Assembly: GCA_900542825.1 (NCBI GenBank)
Contig: UQOY01000004.1
Coordinates: 1-64,000, forward strand
Length of the DNA stretch: 64,000 nucleotides
Direction of reading: 5' to 3'
DNA from: an uncultured Collinsella sp.
GTDB taxonomy: Bacteria > Actinomycetota > Coriobacteriia > Coriobacteriales > Coriobacteriaceae
Shown: one piece after another, positions 17,303 through 25,671 of the stretch
Position numbering within the stretch: position 1 is the first letter of the stretch
Layout of the letters: each line of letters opens with the position of its first letter
Translations under genes and position numbers: made by a program
The notes under the pieces: model-generated
The model's database searches: none
Told to the model about the DNA's origin: nothing
The model's input: only the letters and a program-made list of their open reading frames with translations

Positions 17303-18184
17303 CTACACCTTCTCGGGGACGTACTTGCCCAAGAGGCCGGCAGGCTTGACGAGCAGGACGATGATCAAAACACCAAAGACGATGGAGTTGGCAAGGCTCG
17401 TGGAAATGTAGGCCTGCGCCATCGCCTCGATGATGCCGATGAGAATGCCACCGACAAAGGCGCCGGGGATGGAGCCGATGCCACCGAAGACGGCGGCGTC
17501 GAAGGCCTTGATGCCCGGCATGGCACCCGTCGTGGGCTGCAGCACCGGCGAGTAGGAGCACAGCAGCACGCCGGCGATGGCGGCAAGGGCGGAGCCGATG
17601 GCAAACGTCATCGAGATGGTGCGGTTGACGTTGATGCCCATGAGCTGAGCGGCGGCCTTGTCCTCGGACACGGCGCGCATGGCCTTGCCCATCTTGGTCT
17701 TACCTGTAAAGAACATCAGGCCGGCCATGATAACCAGGCAGGCGACGATGGTGACGAGCGAGACGGCGCTTACGTTGAGCTTGGCCAAGAACTCCGGCAC
17801 CGGGAAGGCAACGAGCGAAGTGAAGTTCTTGGGCGTGGCGCCCCACAGAAGCTGTGCGGCATTCTGTAGGAAGTAGGACACGCCGATAGCCGTGATCAGA
17901 ACGGCCAGCGGGCCCGCCTGACGCAGTGGCTTGTATGCCAGACCCTCGATGAGAACACCAAGAACGGTACAGACCACACAAGAGAGAATTACAGATGCCC
18001 AGCCCGGGAGGCCGAGATACGACGTGGCGCAGAACGAGACATAGGCACCGACCATGATGACGTCGCCGTGAGCGAAGTTGAGCATCTTGGCGATACCGTA
18101 GACCATGGTGTAGCCCAACGCGATGATGGCGTAGACGCTGCCCATGGACAGGCCGTTGACCAGGTATTGGATAAAGACCGTCAT
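17303..18184 (-). CDS. livH: Branched-chain amino acid ABC transporter permease LivH
   Basis: The partner permease, 293 residues, about eight membrane helices. The start MTVFIQYLVNGLSMGSVYAI, the NFAHGDVIMVGAY motif and the coupling loop AVSEDKAAAQLMGI are family hallmarks. The ATG at 18184 has GGGGGAT upstream; the longer open frame to 18277 runs into the intergenic hairpins. Two hairpins between livJ1 and livH probably reduce read-through so that binding protein exceeds permease. Confidence 0.94.
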   Translation of the reverse strand: MTVFIQYLVNGLSMGSVYAIIALGYTMVYGIAKMLNFAHGDVIMVGAYVSFCATSYLGLPGWASVILSCVVCTVLGVLIEGLAYKPLRQAGPLAVLITAIGVSYFLQNAAQLLWGATPKNFTSLVAFPVPEFLAKLNVSAVSLVTIVACLVIMAGLMFFTGKTKMGKAMRAVSEDKAAAQLMGINVNRTISMTFAIGSALAAIAGVLLCSYSPVLQPTTGAMPGIKAFDAAVFGGIGSIPGAFVGGILIGIIEAMAQAYISTSLANSIVFGVLIIVLLVKPAGLLGKYVPEKV

Positions 18185-18230
18185 GTTCCACATCCCCCTT
18201 TCGAATAGGTTTCCAGTTGATGTATGAAAC

Positions 18231-18292
18231 AGGGACGTTACATCGTCCCTAGATACCAAGCAAGCAGGGAAGGCCAAAACCTCCCCTGCTTG
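18231..18292 (-). promoter_or_regulatory. Two tandem hairpins between livJ1 and livH
   Basis: AGGGACG-6nt-CGTCCCT (18231-18250) and CAAGCAGGGAAGG/CCTCCCCTGCTTG with one mismatch (18261-18292). Neither has a strong U-run. They look like partial terminators or RNA-stability elements that set binding-protein to permease ratio. Confidence 0.6.
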
Positions 18293-18323
18293 GGATCAAA
18301 ACCGCTCTATGTAAGGCGGCCTA

Positions 18324-19511
18324 TTAGGCCTGTACGTACTTGCCGTCGGTGATGACGTACGCCGTGGGCTCCTTCTGGACCTGACCCTTATCGTTCCAGG
18401 TGAGCTTGCCGGTCAGACCGTCAACGGTAATCTTGAGCATAGCCTTGGACAGCTTCTCGGCGACCTCGGTCGGGTCGGCGTCGACACCAAGACCGGCCTC
18501 CTTGAGGGCCTCGGCCACCGCGTGCACGCCGTCGTAGGCGTCGGCGGCAAACTGGTCGGGGGTATCGCCGTACTTATCCTTGTAAGCGTTGACGAAGTCG
18601 GCGTTCTTCTCGTCGTCGGCGGAGAACGGGGTCATGAGCAGCAGACCCTCGGCAAGAGAGGTGTCGAAGCCCTCAACGCCCAGGATGCCGTCCATGCCGT
18701 CGCAGCCCATCATCTTGACGTCGTAGCCCATGTCCTTGGCGTTCTTGAGCAGGACGGACGCCGGCGTGTAGTAGATCGGCGCAAAGATCATGGTGGCGCC
18801 GGCCTGCTTGGCCTTGGTCAGCTGGTTGGTAAAGCTCGTGGCGGAGTCGTCCTTAAAGGTCTCCTCGTCAACAACCTCGAGCTTGGACTCAGCAGCCTGG
18901 GCCTTAAAGGAATCTGCGATGCCCGAAGAATAGGCGTCGCCGGAGTTATAGAACAGTACGAACTTCTCGTCCGCATACTTCTGCGCCAGGAACTTGGCAG
19001 CGTTGACACCCTGGTTGGGGTCGGTGAAGCAAACCTGGAAGACGCAATCCTTGCCATCGGTGACGTCCTCGGAGGACGCGGACGGGGTGATCATGAACGT
19101 CTTGGGGTCGTTACCACACTCTGCGGCAACGGCAACCGACGCACCCGTGGTGGTCGGGCCGACGAGGGCCTGCATGCCCCAGTCGAGCAGGGTGTTGAAG
19201 GCGTTGACGGCCTTCTCGCCATCGGCCTGGTCATCCTCGGCCTTGCTGGCAAGCGGCAGCTCCTTGGTCGAGAAATCCTTGCAGCCAAGCTCGACACCCT
19301 GGGTAACGGACTTGCCGTAAGACGCGTTGGCGCCGGTCAGCGGGCCGATGGTGCCAACCTTAAACGAAGCGTCGCCCGAAGCGGAACCGCTGTCGCCGCC
19401 GTTGGAGGAGCAGCCAGCTAGAATGGACATCGCCCCCAGACCTGCTGCGCTCGCGATAACGCTCCTGCGATTCATAACAGGGTTCAATGACTTACCGGTG
19501 AGGCTCGACAT
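18324..19511 (-). CDS. Branched-chain amino acid-binding lipoprotein (copy 1)
   Basis: A 395-residue extracellular substrate-binding protein of the LivJ/LivK type. The N-terminus has a twin-arginine-like NRRSVIASAAG stretch and a lipobox (ILAGC), so it is exported and lipid-anchored. The mature part begins with KVGTIGPLTGANASYG, a Peripla_BP_6 opening. It closely resembles the next gene upstream, with long near-identical blocks (DEKNADFV, IYYTPASVLLKNAKDMGYD), so the two arose by tandem duplication. AGGAG precedes the ATG at 19511; an internal ATG at 19475 is a weaker alternative. Confidence 0.93.
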   Translation of the reverse strand: MSSLTGKSLNPVMNRRSVIASAAGLGAMSILAGCSSNGGDSGSASGDASFKVGTIGPLTGANASYGKSVTQGVELGCKDFSTKELPLASKAEDDQADGEKAVNAFNTLLDWGMQALVGPTTTGASVAVAAECGNDPKTFMITPSASSEDVTDGKDCVFQVCFTDPNQGVNAAKFLAQKYADEKFVLFYNSGDAYSSGIADSFKAQAAESKLEVVDEETFKDDSATSFTNQLTKAKQAGATMIFAPIYYTPASVLLKNAKDMGYDVKMMGCDGMDGILGVEGFDTSLAEGLLLMTPFSADDEKNADFVNAYKDKYGDTPDQFAADAYDGVHAVAEALKEAGLGVDADPTEVAEKLSKAMLKITVDGLTGKLTWNDKGQVQKEPTAYVITDGKYVQA

Positions 19512-19782
19512 GCGGCTCTCCTCTCAAATCTCGTCGGGTTTCGATTACCCGACAGGCCATCCTTCGCCGTGTTCGGCGTTCGCAAAATAGTAGACGCTTT
19601 AGTTGAGAAAAGTGGCGATTATTTCAACTTTTCTTTTTCTTTGTCCATTTATCCATAATTATGCGTATTTCTATCAGTTTATGCAGTTTAGCCATTTTAT
19701 TGTGTGAAAGTAATGTTTCCATTCCGTTACAAGCGCCCCTGCCCTGATTAAAACAGCCTCACCGACCGCGTTTTGTACGCAC
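19512..19782 (-). promoter_or_regulatory. AT-rich spacer between the two binding-protein genes
   Basis: It is markedly AT-rich for this genome. On the minus strand it holds repeated GCATAA motifs and a TACTAT hexamer (19587-19592) that could be a -10. This suggests copy 1 has its own promoter and possibly an operator. No gene is seen. Confidence 0.4.
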
Positions 19783-20949
19783 CTAGGCGGCGATGTACTT
19801 GCCGTCCTGAATCACATAGGCCGTAGCGGGCTTTTCAACCTGGCCCTTGTCGTTCCACGTCAGCTCGCCCGTCAGGCCCTCGATCTTGATCTTGCGCATG
19901 GCCTTGGCAAGGTCGCCGGCAATGTCGGCGCCGTCGGCCGTAATGTCGATGTCTGCCTTATCGATGGCCTCGGCAATCGCGTGGACGCAGTCATAGGCAT
20001 CGGCGGCAAACTGGTTGGGCGTCTCGTCGTAGGCGTCCTTATATGCCTTGACGAAGTCGGCGTTCTTCTCATCGTCGGCAGAGAACGGGGTCATGAGCAG
20101 CACGCCCTCGGCAAGGGAGGTATCGAAGCCCTCAACGGAGAGCAGACCGTCCATGCCGTCGGTGCCCATGAGGGTCATGTCGTAGCCCATGTCCTTGGCG
20201 TTTTTGAGCAGGACGGACGCCGGCGTGTAATAGATCGGGGCAAAGATAAGCGTGGCGCCGGCCTCCTTGGCCTTGGTGAGCTGGTTGGTAAAGCTCGTGG
20301 AAGAGTCGTCCTTAAAGGTCTCGGTATCGACGATGTCGAGCTTGGATGCCTTGGCCTGCTCGGCAAAGGCATCGGCAACGCCCGAGCTGTACGTATCGCC
20401 GGAGTTGTAGAACAGGGCGATCTTGGCGTCCGCATACTTCTCGGCCAAAAACTTCGCGGCGCTGGCGCCCATGGTGGGATCGGTGAAGCAAACCTGAAAG
20501 ACCGTGGTCTTATCCTTGGTCACGTCGAGCGACGAGGCCGAAGGCGTGACCATGAGCATATCGTCGGCGATCTCGCCCGAGACGGCGACAGCGGCACCAG
20601 TTGTGACGGGGCCGACGAGCGCTTGCATGCCCCAGTCGCACAACGTATTGAAGGCGTTGATGGCCTTCTCGCCGTCGGCGACATCGTCCTCGGACTTAAG
20701 CGAGAGCTTGAGGTCCTTGGTCGAGAAATCCTTGGCGGCGAGCTTGGCGCCCTTTTCGGCCGAGACGCCATAGGTTGCCGCGGCGCCGGTCAGAGGGCCG
20801 ATGACACCGATCTTGAAGGTCTTGCCGTCATCGGCGGACCCGCCGTCCGAGCCACCCGACGAACAACCAGCGAGCGCGGCGGTGCTGCCGAGCGCCGCGG
20901 CGCCGGCGAGAAAGTTCCTACGGCTGAGCGTGCTGTTGATGTTGAACAT
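19783..20949 (-). CDS. Branched-chain amino acid-binding lipoprotein (copy 2)
   Basis: A 388-residue paralogue of the neighbouring binding protein. It starts with a clear Tat-type signal (SRRNFLAGAAALG) and a lipobox (ALAGC). The mature domain opens KIGVIGPLTGAAATYG. It is first in the liv gene order and divergent from hom. Sequence differences cluster in the N-terminal lobe and near the C-terminus, so the two proteins may feed different amino acids or affinities into one LivHMGF channel; this is inferred. Confidence 0.93.
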   Translation of the reverse strand: MFNINSTLSRRNFLAGAAALGSTAALAGCSSGGSDGGSADDGKTFKIGVIGPLTGAAATYGVSAEKGAKLAAKDFSTKDLKLSLKSEDDVADGEKAINAFNTLCDWGMQALVGPVTTGAAVAVSGEIADDMLMVTPSASSLDVTKDKTTVFQVCFTDPTMGASAAKFLAEKYADAKIALFYNSGDTYSSGVADAFAEQAKASKLDIVDTETFKDDSSTSFTNQLTKAKEAGATLIFAPIYYTPASVLLKNAKDMGYDMTLMGTDGMDGLLSVEGFDTSLAEGVLLMTPFSADDEKNADFVKAYKDAYDETPNQFAADAYDCVHAIAEAIDKADIDITADGADIAGDLAKAMRKIKIEGLTGELTWNDKGQVEKPATAYVIQDGKYIAA

Positions 20950-21200
20950 GGTGTCCCCCTTTTTCGCTGGCCGCGGTGCGGCCGTCTTGCGGTACGGGGC
21001 AAACCTTATGGCGCAAACGTTGACAGTTTGTTACGGAGTTCCGTTTGTAGCGAGCATGTTTCCAATATTTCCGCAGCGTTTCGGGGGTGCCGTTTTGTGC
21101 GACTCCTGTTGCCTGGCGAGCACACGCCCTCGGTTCACGCTAGAATGCACTCAACCTTTAAGCGGTTAATCCATCCATAAGATGCACGAAGGAGCTATCT
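20950..21200. promoter_or_regulatory. Divergent promoter region, liv operon and hom
   Basis: A 251-bp spacer between divergent genes for branched-chain amino acid uptake and homoserine dehydrogenase. AAGGAG precedes hom. I could not identify a riboswitch or T-box. A shared regulator is possible but unproven. Confidence 0.4.
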
Positions 21201-22544
21201 ATGAGCGAACCCCTGCGCACCGTGAACGTCGGTCTGATCGGTCTGGGAACCGTCGGCGGCGGCGTGGCCCGTCTGATCAAGAGCCACCGCGATGAGTACC
21301 TGGCCGCCTACGGCATCGACCTTAAGCTGACCCGCGCCTGCGCGCTTGCCTGGGAGCAGGCCGAGGCGGCAGGCATTGAGCGCGAGGCCTTTACGAGCGA
21401 CTGGCACGATGTCGTCACCGACCCCGCCGTCGACATCGTCGTCGAGCTGATCGGCGGCGAGCACCCCGCGACCGAGATCTTCACCACCGCCTTCGAGAAC
21501 GGCAAGCATGTCGTCTCCGCCAACAAGGCCCTGCTGGGCCGCCATGTCGAGACACTCGCCGAGAAAGCGCGTGAGTGCGGCGTGCAGATTAAGTGCGAGG
21601 CCAGCTGCGGTGGCGGCATCCCCATCGTGAGCACGCTCGAGCACGACCTGGTTGGTAACAAGATCCTGACCATCGCCGGCATTCTCAACGGCACCACCAA
21701 CTATATCCTGTCGCGCATGGATGCCGAGGGCGCCGATTACGCCGACGTGCTTGCCGACGCACAGGCCAAGGGCTATGCCGAGGCCGACCCGTCCGCCGAC
21801 GTCGACGGCTTCGACGCCGCCAGCAAGACGGCGATCCTCGCCTCCATCGGCTTTGGCACTCGCGTGACCACCGACGATGTGTACCAGCAGGGTATCCGTA
21901 CCATCGGCGCCGAGGACATCGCTCAGGCCCGCGAGCTCGGCTACACCATTAAGCTGCTGGGCATCGCCCGCAACACCGACGCCGGCGTCGACGTCCGCGT
22001 GCACCCCACGCTGATCCCCGCCGACCACATGCTTGCCAAGGTCAACGGCGCCATGAACGCTGTCTACGTGGTAGGCGACGCCGTGGGTGAGACCATGTTC
22101 TACGGTGCCGGCGCAGGCTCCTTCCCCACCGCGAGCGCCGTCGTGGGCGATATCCTGTCGCTCTCCGAGCAGATCAGCCGCGGCGTGGCTCCGCTGCCCG
22201 AGATCGAGCCCTACGGTCACAACCTCGCCTTTAAGCCCATGGACGAGCTCCAGACCAAGTACTATGTGCGCCTGAAGGTCGCCGACCGCGTGGGCGCCCT
22301 GTCCGAGACGGTCGACATCTTTGCCAAGCACAACATCTCGATCTCGCTCATCAACCAGGTCGAGGACGGCAAGTCGGGCGTCAGCGACGCCTGCTCGGTC
22401 ATCTTCCTGACGCACCGCGCGCTCGAGAAGGACATCCAGGCTGCCGCCGCCGAGCTCGCTGGCGTCGACTGCGTGACCGAGGTCGCCAACGTCCTGCGTA
22501 TCGAGGACGTCGAGGCCTGGACCGAAGGCGTCATGGCCAACTAG
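21201..22544 (+). CDS. hom: Homoserine dehydrogenase
   Basis: It reduces aspartate semialdehyde to homoserine, the branch point to threonine, methionine and isoleucine. Of 447 residues, the first 130 form the NAD(P) domain (GLIGLGTVGGGVA). The catalytic core has ILNGTTNYILSRM and AQAKGYAEADPSADVDGFDAASK, and a C-terminal ACT domain (about 365-447) is expected to bind threonine for feedback inhibition. Length is normal for the ACT-containing form. AAGGAG sits 7 nt before the ATG. It is monocistronic with a strong terminator. Confidence 0.96.
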   Translation: MSEPLRTVNVGLIGLGTVGGGVARLIKSHRDEYLAAYGIDLKLTRACALAWEQAEAAGIEREAFTSDWHDVVTDPAVDIVVELIGGEHPATEIFTTAFENGKHVVSANKALLGRHVETLAEKARECGVQIKCEASCGGGIPIVSTLEHDLVGNKILTIAGILNGTTNYILSRMDAEGADYADVLADAQAKGYAEADPSADVDGFDAASKTAILASIGFGTRVTTDDVYQQGIRTIGAEDIAQARELGYTIKLLGIARNTDAGVDVRVHPTLIPADHMLAKVNGAMNAVYVVGDAVGETMFYGAGAGSFPTASAVVGDILSLSEQISRGVAPLPEIEPYGHNLAFKPMDELQTKYYVRLKVADRVGALSETVDIFAKHNISISLINQVEDGKSGVSDACSVIFLTHRALEKDIQAAAAELAGVDCVTEVANVLRIEDVEAWTEGVMAN

Positions 22545-22573
22545 CCCGATTCTCGGCAAAACAAATAACGCAT

Positions 22574-22612
22574 AAGGGGCTCCCGTCCGATTGGATGGGA
22601 GCCCCTTTTAGT
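22574..22612 (+). terminator. Intrinsic terminator of hom
   Basis: AAGGGGCTCCC and GGGAGCCCCTT arms form a long GC-rich stem, followed by TTTAGTT. It lies 30 nt after the hom stop. Confidence 0.9.
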
Positions 22613-22653
22613 TACATCTTTTGAGCGAAGTGGTCGACTAGCGTTTGAACAAC

Positions 22654-22668
22654 TTGACCGTTAGTCAA
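22654..22668. promoter_or_regulatory. Candidate operator upstream of the BaiA-like SDR
   Basis: TTGAC-CGTTA-GTCAA is a 15-bp dyad about 100 bp before the gene. A TATGCT hexamer follows near 22723. It resembles a repressor site but is short and may be chance. Confidence 0.3.
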
Positions 22669-22765
22669 CAACCGGAGATACCGTTTACCGATGTGCGGCG
22701 TCAGCTGTTTTTTACCGCCACTATGCTGTGTTGCAAGTGTCCATCCACATAAGAGAGGAAGCAAT

Positions 22766-23515
22766 ATGCTGCTCGAGGGCAAGAAAGCAATCATCACCGG
22801 AGGCACGCGCGGTATCGGCTATGCCATCGCCTGCCGTTTTATCGAGGAAGGCGCTGCCGTCACCGTCTTTGGCTCGCGCCAGGAGACTGCCGACGCGGCC
22901 GTTGAGAAGCTGGCAGCCGCCTATCCCGACGCCAAGGTCTGGGGCCGCTCCTGCGACCTCACCTCACTCGAAGCCGTGACCGAGGCCTTTACCCAGGCTG
23001 CCGCCGACATGGGCGGCTTGGACACGGTCGTCAACAATGCCGGCATCTCCCAGCGCTCGCCGCTGCTCAACTACACGGCCGAGGAGTTCGCCAAGGTCAT
23101 GGACCTCAACGTCGTCGCCGTCTTTAACGGCCACCAGGCTGCCGCCAAGATCATGACCGAGGCCGGCCACGGCGGCACTATCACTACCACAAGCTCGATG
23201 GTCGCCAAGTACGGCCAACCCTCCGGCGTCGGCTATCCAACGTCCAAGTTTGCCGTCAACGGCATGGTCCAGTCGCTCTCGCGCGAGCTCGCCCCCATGG
23301 GCATCCGCGTCAACGCCGTTGCCCCTGGCGTGACTAAGACCGACATGGTCGCTAACCTGCCCGAAGAGGTCATCAAGCCCATCATCGCCACCATTCCGCT
23401 GGGTCGCATGGGCGAACCCGAGGATGTCGCCAACGCCTTTGTCTTCATGGCAAGCGACATGTCCGCCTACGTCACGGGCGCCATCCTCCCCGTCGACGGA
23501 GCCGCCCGCTCCTAA
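22766..23515 (+). CDS. Short-chain dehydrogenase, BaiA-like
   Basis: 249 residues with a classical SDR fold: TGGTRGIG for the coenzyme near residue 11, NNAGIS, and the catalytic Ser plus YPTSK Tyr-Lys pair. From memory it aligns well along its length with BaiA 3-alpha-hydroxysteroid dehydrogenases of bile-acid 7-dehydroxylating clostridia: ITGGTRGIG, the YP-V-G-DLTS segment, GVGYP-SK, VAPGV-TDM and the VDGA-R end. A steroid role is therefore a serious candidate, with 3-oxoacyl-ACP reductase or sugar-alcohol dehydrogenase as alternatives. The ATG at 22766 has AGAGGAA upstream. The gene is alone. Confidence 0.8.
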   Translation: MLLEGKKAIITGGTRGIGYAIACRFIEEGAAVTVFGSRQETADAAVEKLAAAYPDAKVWGRSCDLTSLEAVTEAFTQAAADMGGLDTVVNNAGISQRSPLLNYTAEEFAKVMDLNVVAVFNGHQAAAKIMTEAGHGGTITTTSSMVAKYGQPSGVGYPTSKFAVNGMVQSLSRELAPMGIRVNAVAPGVTKTDMVANLPEEVIKPIIATIPLGRMGEPEDVANAFVFMASDMSAYVTGAILPVDGAARS

Positions 23516-23583
23516 GGGGCCACAAGCCTCAACTCCTAGCCTCAACATTGCTCAACGCAAAAGACGCGCTGTCTGCATCAACC

Positions 23584-23924
23584 GCAGGCAACGCGCCTTC
23601 TTCTGTTTGAAGTGGAAGCCGTGTCCCAGAATTCCGGCTCAGACCGAGACGCAGCTTCCCTCAGGACCATGTTTCGGAAAGTGTGCGCCGTTTTGAACGC
23701 CGATTCTGGGACGCGGTTTCCCCAAGGCCTTTGTTTCGGAAAGCGCATCCCATTTTGAACCTTCAGACTGGGACGCGCTTTCCGGCAGGGGTCCAAAGCG
23801 GAAACTGCATCCCGCTCTGAGCGTCCATTCTGGGATGTAGCTTCCCGATGGGGGCCGATGCGGAAACTGCGTCCCGTTTCGGGTCTTTAAAGTGGGACGC
23901 GCCTTCCCCTAGGGAAGCATCTCG
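23584..23924. repeat. Tandem 62-bp repeat array with internal dyads
   Basis: The motif GGGACGCG or a close variant starts at 23646, 23708, 23770, 23832 and 23894: exactly 62 bp apart each time. The second motif, GGAA followed by a GCRTCCC-like block, keeps the same period back to 23614. Each unit is itself a dyad: TGGGACGCG-TTTCC faces GGAAAGCGCATCCCA across about 16 nt, so the RNA could form a row of hairpins. Units have diverged by substitution but show no indels. The array abuts the end of the antiporter gene. No CDS is supported here. Confidence 0.85.
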
Positions 23925-25487
23925 TTATTTACCGTCGTCGTCCTGGGCTTCATCGCGCGCATAGAGCTCCAGCATGCGGCGACGGTATTCGCGTACGGCG
24001 AGCTTGGCGCGCTCCAGGCGGCGACGCTCGCGCGGAGTCAGCTCGGACGGGTCGACCTCGTCTCCATAGGTCTTGTCGGCAAGCAGGTGTGCCGCGTCCA
24101 CGATGCGGGCATCGATGTGGCCGTTCACCGCCTCGGCGGAAAGACGCTCGGCAATCGTATCGAGCGTAGGCAGGCCCTCGAATACGCGACCATGACCATG
24201 CGAGGTCAGCAGCTCGTGCTCGCGTGCGAGCAGGCTCGCCAAATCGTGATGGGCGCGCAGGATATCGAGTGCCTCGGCAGGGCGCTCGGCAACTTCTGCC
24301 ACGGCGGCGACCGGTGCGGCGTCGACCACGTGGTAGAAGAGCTGTGCGAGCAATGGCATCAAGAACACCGTGATGGCACCGGCGGCAACCATGACCGACG
24401 CAATATCTTGCGACAGCGCGCCCGCGTTGACGGCAACGCTTGTCACGGCAACGATGATCGGCAACGCCGTGGTGCAGTACAGGGCCACGGTAATGCGCCC
24501 ATACGCCGACACATCGCGCGTCGCGGGACAAATGCTCATAGAGACAAGAATCGGCACCGCGCGAATGATCAGCAGCGCCACGATAAAGCCCACGAGCAGC
24601 CCGGGGCGCGACACCACAGCCGTCAGATCGATCTTTGCGCCCGACACGGTAAAGAACACCGGGATCAAAAAGCCATAGGCCAGGCCATCGAGTTTAAGCT
24701 CGAGCGTATGGTTGCCCTCGGGGATGATATAGCGCAGGACGAAGCCGGCGGCAAAAGCGCCCAATACGATATCGAGGCTAAAAATGGCGGAAAACGCCAC
24801 GAGCGTGACCAAAATAAGCACCGTCAGGCGCACGAACGTCTGCGATGTGGTATCGGCGCGCTCCTGAATAAAGGCGAAAAAACGGCTGCCGATGCGTTTG
24901 GAGCGGCCGGGGACCACGGCAAGCAGCACGCACACGGCGGCAAATAAGCCCAAGATTAGCAGCGTCTCGATACCCGTACGGGCAGACAGCAGTACCGACA
25001 TGGCGAGCACGGGGCCGAGCTCGCCCCACGTACCATAGGCGAGAATCGAATCACCGACGCGCGTTCCGGCAAGTAACCGCTCGCGCAAGATGGGCATGAG
25101 CGCCCCAAGCGCCGTCGAGGTCAAGGCGAGCGTCACGGCGATACCGTCGAAATGGCTGACCGAGAACCACGGGGTAAAGCGCACGGCAAGCCAGGCGATG
25201 CCAAACGTGACGGCCCACGTCGCCAAGCCGTAGCGCCCCTCCACACCCGTAATGTTCTTAGGGTCGATCTCAAAGCCGGCAAGCAGGAACAAAAAGGCCA
25301 GACCGAGCTCTGACACCAGCGAGACCTCGGCATCCACATGGATAAGGCCGAGCATATGCGGGCCCAGCACCGCGCCGAACACGAGCAAAAAGACGGTCTC
25401 GGGAACGGGTTTTCCAGGAATCGCCGAGGCGATGAAGGGGCTTGCGAAGGCCACGAGTGCAATGATGGCGAGTGAAACGAATGCCAT
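23925..25487 (-). CDS. Cation:proton antiporter (CPA2 family)
   Basis: A 520-residue membrane protein with about 12 helices (residues 1-395). It has the Kef/Nap-type pattern: IPGKPVPETVFLLVFGAVLGPHMLGLI near the start, FLFLLAGFEIDPKN, and LTSTALGALMPIL. It likely exchanges Na+ or K+ for protons across the cytoplasmic membrane. The C-terminal 125 residues are soluble and charged, without a clear TrkA-N nucleotide motif, and end in a basic helix. It is divergent from purL and alone. Confidence 0.83.
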   Translation of the reverse strand: MAFVSLAIIALVAFASPFIASAIPGKPVPETVFLLVFGAVLGPHMLGLIHVDAEVSLVSELGLAFLFLLAGFEIDPKNITGVEGRYGLATWAVTFGIAWLAVRFTPWFSVSHFDGIAVTLALTSTALGALMPILRERLLAGTRVGDSILAYGTWGELGPVLAMSVLLSARTGIETLLILGLFAAVCVLLAVVPGRSKRIGSRFFAFIQERADTTSQTFVRLTVLILVTLVAFSAIFSLDIVLGAFAAGFVLRYIIPEGNHTLELKLDGLAYGFLIPVFFTVSGAKIDLTAVVSRPGLLVGFIVALLIIRAVPILVSMSICPATRDVSAYGRITVALYCTTALPIIVAVTSVAVNAGALSQDIASVMVAAGAITVFLMPLLAQLFYHVVDAAPVAAVAEVAERPAEALDILRAHHDLASLLAREHELLTSHGHGRVFEGLPTLDTIAERLSAEAVNGHIDARIVDAAHLLADKTYGDEVDPSELTPRERRRLERAKLAVREYRRRMLELYARDEAQDDDGK

Positions 25488-25671
25488 GTGATGCCTTTCT
25501 CTTGTTTGCGCTTCACTGTAGCACCCTCGCCGTCCTCAACGCGCCGTGAGCTGTCGTATCATAGTGAGGTTTACAAACATGTGGCTCAAGGCGACCGCAG
25601 GGCAGGCCCCGCAAACCGACCGCTGCCGCATACCGTACCGTACGCCCAACCGATCAGGAAGGCAGGAACCA

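Noticed and set aside
16166..17869. 567-residue plus-strand frame across livM and livH
   Set aside because: His/Asp/Gly-rich antisense shadow of two clear permease genes.
20950..21200. Riboswitch or T-box before hom or liv
   Set aside because: No conserved T-box, SAM or lysine elements could be found in the spacer.
22766..23515. 7-beta-hydroxysteroid dehydrogenase known from Collinsella
   Set aside because: The recalled sequence of that enzyme (opening MNLREKYGEWGLILGATEG) does not match this protein; resemblance is to BaiA instead.
23584..23924. CRISPR array
   Set aside because: The 62-bp units diverge over their whole length, there are no identical repeats with unique spacers, and no cas genes are present.
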